The position numbers were made by a program, and so were the translations under genes. A stretch of 64,000 bases of DNA from Pseudomonas sp. Au-Pse12 (lineage in GTDB: Bacteria > Pseudomonadota > Gammaproteobacteria > Pseudomonadales > Pseudomonadaceae), in the NCBI RefSeq assembly GCF_021341665.1, contig NZ_JAJTTH010000001.1, positions 930,001-994,000 of the forward strand, read 5' to 3'. Shown piece by piece: positions 61,207 through 64,000 of the stretch. Positions within the stretch are counted from its first letter, which is position 1. Every line of letters begins with the position of its first letter. The notes under the pieces were generated by a model. That model did not search any database and was not told where the DNA came from. It saw only the letters and a program-made list of their open reading frames with translations.

Positions 61207-61755
61207 TCACTGCTCATCCTCAGGCTGCAACGGCGAGTGCTGCCAGTCGAAGTGCTCGAGCAACTGCCGGCACAGGTCATCCAGTTGCGCATGATAGTGA
61301 TGGTAATGAGGCACCGGCAGTTGCGGCTCGCCATGGCCGAACCCCAGCGCGCGCAGGGTCCTGACGTAGTCCTCGAGAGGCCCGTAGGCGTAGATCAGAT
61401 TGTGCCGGTCCCAGACCACCGTGGCCTGCTGCTCGGGCGAGTGGACCCACAGATCGAAACGGCTGTCGCCACAGAGCAGCGGCTTGAAGTCATGAATGAA
61501 GTCTTCAACCGCTTCCCGCGACAACGGCGGGCTCCGGTAGCGTCCTCTCTGCGAACCCTCCCGAGGCGTGTGCAGGACAAACAGCAGGACCAGGGGCTCG
61601 GCCAGGCAGCGCAGCAGGCTGAGCATCACCTGAGGGTCCGAGCCTGGCGCCCCGGCCACCACGCGTTGCCCTTCACCAATGGGGCCAACCACGAATACAG
61701 GCGGATAACTGTGTTCCACCCACTGGTTGTCTATCATGTGCCCAAGTCTGTACAT
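61207..61755 (-). CDS. Conserved-looking hypothetical protein
   Basis: 182 residues, MYRLGHMIDNQWVEHSYPPVFVVGPIGEGQ. AGGAGG stands 11 bases before the ATG. Strands and helices alternate (LVLLFVLHTPREGSQRGRY; RFDLWVHSPEQQATVVWDRHNLIYAYG). Many His near the C-terminus (VPHYHHYHAQLDD) could bind metal. No family recognised. It ends 22 bases after fic on the opposite strand. Confidence 0.6.
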   Translation of the reverse strand: MYRLGHMIDNQWVEHSYPPVFVVGPIGEGQRVVAGAPGSDPQVMLSLLRCLAEPLVLLFVLHTPREGSQRGRYRSPPLSREAVEDFIHDFKPLLCGDSRFDLWVHSPEQQATVVWDRHNLIYAYGPLEDYVRTLRALGFGHGEPQLPVPHYHHYHAQLDDLCRQLLEHFDWQHSPLQPEDEQ

Positions 61756-61924
61756 ACCAGCCTGATCCTCCTGATCAATTCTTCGGTTTAGCCAAACGGC
61801 CGCGCATTATGCAGGCAAATGCACGGCTTGCGGCAGCGTCGTCGCGCCTGCAATTCAGGCACTGTTTCACCCGGCGGCTGGCGTACAATCCCAGCCTTCA
61901 GGGACAGCCAGCACCAGGACAACG

Positions 61925-62422
61925 ATGACCACACACCGCATTACCCTCGCCAATGGCTGGATCGCCGAATTTGCCGAACAAGGTGAATTCCGCATGGGCG
62001 CCATCAGCTGGAACCTGCAACTGCGTGGCCCCGAGCAACAAGCCATCCGCTATTTCGAAACCCAGATCGTGCTGGTCAACGATGAAGATGGCGAGCAGGC
62101 ACGAAACTGCATCAGCCTGTCCGAGGACGGGGTCTACGGCTACCTGGGCAGCGACATGAGTCACGGCTGGGTGATCGACTTTTCCCGCGGCATGATCGCG
62201 CCCCACCGGGTCACGATTAGCCACTACCACTACGCCTATGACGAGTACATTTCGCTGCTGGAGCAACCGGCGTACAAGCGAGTGCGGGAGTACATCAGTG
62301 TGATCGGCCGCACCGTCTACCTGACCTTTCCCTTCACCCGGGACGAGGATTTCCCCAAGGTCTGGGACGAGTACCTGGTGATCCGCCGACGGCAGCTGGA
62401 CGAGTTGTATTTCCGCAACTGA
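61925..62422 (+). CDS. Hypothetical protein
   Basis: 165 residues, MTTHRITLANGWIAEFAEQGEFRMG. Beta-rich, with WNLQLRGPEQQAIRYFETQIV, TISHYHYAYDEYISLLEQP and a Tyr/Arg-rich C-terminus. A TACAAT at 61884 and AGGA five bases before the ATG support expression. No family recognised; divergent from the preceding hypothetical gene. Confidence 0.6.
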   Translation: MTTHRITLANGWIAEFAEQGEFRMGAISWNLQLRGPEQQAIRYFETQIVLVNDEDGEQARNCISLSEDGVYGYLGSDMSHGWVIDFSRGMIAPHRVTISHYHYAYDEYISLLEQPAYKRVREYISVIGRTVYLTFPFTRDEDFPKVWDEYLVIRRRQLDELYFRN

Positions 62423-62505
62423 GAGGCCCACCGAGTGTCCGGTGCAGCGGCAGCCCCGTGGCTGCGCCGCGCCCGGCTGGCAGCCTTGCGCCGCCAAGCT
62501 TTTGC

Positions 62506-63285
62506 CTAGAACGATATGCCGATCAGAATATGTTCGGCATCGATGTCGATCTGTACGTGACTGCCCTCAAGCAGACCGCCAGCGGGAAGCTCGCCGGTGG
62601 CGACGATCGACGAGATGCCGATTTCGTCAGCCAGGCGCAATTTCAAGCGACTCTTGCTTCGGCCTTTCTGCAACGCGACGACCCTGGCCTGCAGGCGATT
62701 GACCCCATGAGCCGGCGCAGGCGTAGCGGCCAAGGTGATGCTCGGGGCCTTGATCAGCAGCGATACCTGAACACCGGGGCGTAACCCCAGTTCCGCCGTG
62801 CTTTCCTTGGTAACGGTGACGTTGAGCGTATCGGTGTCGGAAATCCTGACGCTCAAGGTATCGACAATATCGTCCTCATCATCGATCTGGCCGATCACGC
62901 CCTGTAGCTGATTGCGCGCGCTGGTTTTCAGCATCATCCGGTTGTAGGCGTACAAGATGCTCTGATGATCGCCCAACTGGCTGGCCAGCTCCGTCTGGAA
63001 TTTTTCGATCAGGCGATACGCCTCGATCAGTTTGCGCCCCTCGGCAGTCAACTCGGCGCCACCGCCATGCTTGCCCCCCACGGTCTTGATCACCAACTGG
63101 CAGCCGCTGAGTTCCTCAAGACTTTCAATGGAGGTCAAGGCCGAGCGATAGCTCATTCCGGAGAACTCCGCCGCACTGGTGATCGAGCCGCTGTGCTCGA
63201 TGCCTTCGAGCAAACGCACCCGATTGGAAGCGATAGGTTTATTGCTGTCATGCCCCAGGGCCAGCACAACGGGAATGGTCGCCAT
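62506..63285 (-). CDS. modE: ModE-family transcriptional regulator with two TOBE domains
   Basis: 259 residues from MATIPVVLALGHDSNKPIASN; upstream in-frame codons do not match the family. N-terminal winged helix (VRLLEGIEHSGSITSAAEFSGMSYRSALTSIESLEELSG), as in E. coli ModE, with the KTVGGKHGGGAELT wing. Two C-terminal TOBE/Mop domains bind molybdate or tungstate (SARNQLQGVIGQIDDEDDIVDTL; RLQARVVALQKGRSKSRLKLRL). No modABC transport genes are adjacent. The likely targets are the palindromes at 63499 and 63572 before the divergent gene. Confidence 0.88.
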   Translation of the reverse strand: MATIPVVLALGHDSNKPIASNRVRLLEGIEHSGSITSAAEFSGMSYRSALTSIESLEELSGCQLVIKTVGGKHGGGAELTAEGRKLIEAYRLIEKFQTELASQLGDHQSILYAYNRMMLKTSARNQLQGVIGQIDDEDDIVDTLSVRISDTDTLNVTVTKESTAELGLRPGVQVSLLIKAPSITLAATPAPAHGVNRLQARVVALQKGRSKSRLKLRLADEIGISSIVATGELPAGGLLEGSHVQIDIDAEHILIGISF

Positions 63286-63498
63286 AAGAAAATCTTTTGC
63301 TGTCAACACGATAGGGGAAGGCAAGTTAGCACGCCGCTGATTGAGCGTCGAACGCCCTGCCCCGGCATCGCCCACGACCAACCCGAGGCGCCCTGCCGTT
63401 GCCGCGCCACGAGCCGGCAAAGAGCCAAAGCCATCAGCCCGAAGCTCCAAGCTCCCCGCGGAAAAAAACAGCGATTGGCGACTTGAAGGTACAGCATA

Positions 63499-63522
63499 CG
63501 TTATGTAATTTGTTGCATATCG
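63499..63522. promoter_or_regulatory. ModE-like operator 1
   Basis: CGTTATGT, eight bases, GCATATCG. The 24-base length and CGTTAT start equal the E. coli ModE site; the right half is identical to that of operator 2. Confidence 0.6.
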
Positions 63523-63571
63523 CCTGCCGAAGTGCTGCTAGGAGATGCACCTGAGGTTGAACCCTGCCCAC

Positions 63572-63595
63572 CGATATGCAAATGAATGCATATCG
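63572..63595. promoter_or_regulatory. ModE-like operator 2
   Basis: CGATATGC, eight bases, GCATATCG: a perfect 8-base inverted repeat of 24 bases total, 25 bases before the ATG at 63621. Centre-to-centre distance to operator 1 is 73 bases, about seven helical turns. Confidence 0.68.
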
Positions 63596-63620
63596 AAATC
63601 ACCATGGAGTTGGTTGATGA

Positions 63621-64000
63621 ATGCACTGAGTGAGAAAGCTGTGCCCGCCGCTTGCGGCGCCCCGGACTCATGGAAGGAGTCCTACAGAGCGGAATTCGAG
63701 GCGCTGGCCTGTGCCGAGGATTTTCCCTGTATCTACGTGAAACAGGCTTACGAAAAAGGCTACATAGACTTCCACTTCATGGAGGACTGCCAGTCCGAGG
63801 TTGAAAGACTCAAGGCTTTCGAAGCCTTCAAGCACTACGTTGGCAACGTCCTGGCCACCCCGGATGAGCGGGTCGCGGCCATGAAGATCCTGCTGATTGT
63901 CGTCAACACCGACGGCGTCGCCGGGGACCATGAGCAGATCTCCTGGGACTTGCTCAATGACTTTGTCCGGCGCGACGAGATTCCCTGGCCCGAGCATCTG
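63621..64000 (+). CDS. YqcI/YcgG-family protein (GntA-like putative N-hydroxylase), 3' end outside window
   Basis: The first 126 residues are visible, MNALSEKAVPAACGAPDSW. The pattern FEALACAEDFPCIYVKQAYEKG (FPC then K), a strand IDFHFMED, FEAFKHYVGNV and WDLLNDFVRRDEIPWPEHL matches the YqcI/YcgG family, whose best-known member GntA is a heme-dependent N-hydroxylase in guanitoxin biosynthesis. The gene is preceded by two ModE-like sites, so molybdate probably controls it. Other genes of the presumed operon lie to the right of the window. Assignment by eye. Confidence 0.55.

Noticed and set aside
62440..62475. GC hairpin GCGGCAGCC...GGCTGCGCCGC between the 61925 gene and modE as terminator
   Set aside because: No T-tract on either strand and an imperfect stem; too common in this GC range to claim.

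Overview
The window is high-GC DNA from a Pseudomonas chromosome, most likely a member of the P. fluorescens complex. The species level is inference. Supporting signs are a muxAB efflux operon, a ccoN4-type orphan oxidase locus next to a sulfite reductase, a Pdt-type two-partner-secretion/TonB locus, Pseudomonas-style REP elements, a Tle1/DUF3304 type VI effector module and a C4-like RNA ahead of a DUF3077-type gene. I saw no rRNA, tRNA, CRISPR array or intact prophage.

Layout. 1-8200: muxB (cut by the window edge) and muxA, the peroxidase gene tpx, a small SRPBCC protein, a two-gene J-domain membrane module and a DUF3313 lipoprotein. 8465-12601: a sulfite/nitrite reductase with its DUF934 partner, divergent from a ccoN4/ccoQ-like pair; a candidate ANR box and an intrinsic terminator lie in and around that pair. 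12768-17564: an AraC regulator beside an Asp/Glu racemase, a GNAT acetyltransferase and an unrecognised 650-residue protein. 17631-27854: one long leftward block of a LysR regulator, parvulin, YbjN protein, coiled-coil protein, porin, TonB, ExbD, DUF2341-LamG-ExbB, a TpsB transporter and a PhdA-like Phd/transposase fusion. It matches the P. aeruginosa pdt locus, but no TpsA exoprotein gene is present where one is expected. A Pho-box-like sequence lies at its head.

28219-41000 is accessory DNA. It starts with two near-identical DUF3304 immunity lipoproteins and a Tle1-like phospholipase effector. A C4-type antisense RNA follows, directly upstream of a DUF3077-type gene. Then come gene relics, a permuted papain-fold hydrolase, low-GC orphans, a higBA toxin-antitoxin pair, several orphan or immunity-like genes, one gene with an in-frame stop, a methyltransferase and a shrunken vgrG. 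Two copies of a 36-bp identical repeat with a 12-bp palindrome flank the 32.2-35.8 kb part.

41030-49627: a polyamine-binding protein divergent from a LuxR regulator; an old-yellow-enzyme reductase with a textbook 19-bp-spacer MerR promoter and its MerR regulator; a 2OG-Fe(II) oxygenase fused to WD40-like repeats, divergent from a TetR-HD-hydrolase operon through two matching operators; a GIY-YIG protein; and a tautomerase relic. 49805-64000: OsmC-YcaO protein, HIT protein, diguanylate cyclase, SUFU-like and immunity-like genes, a low-GC membrane protein, an amidase, a YhfG-Fic toxin-antitoxin pair, and a ModE-type regulator. Two 24-bp ModE-like palindromes lie between that regulator and a YqcI/YcgG-family gene (putative N-hydroxylase) that runs off the window.
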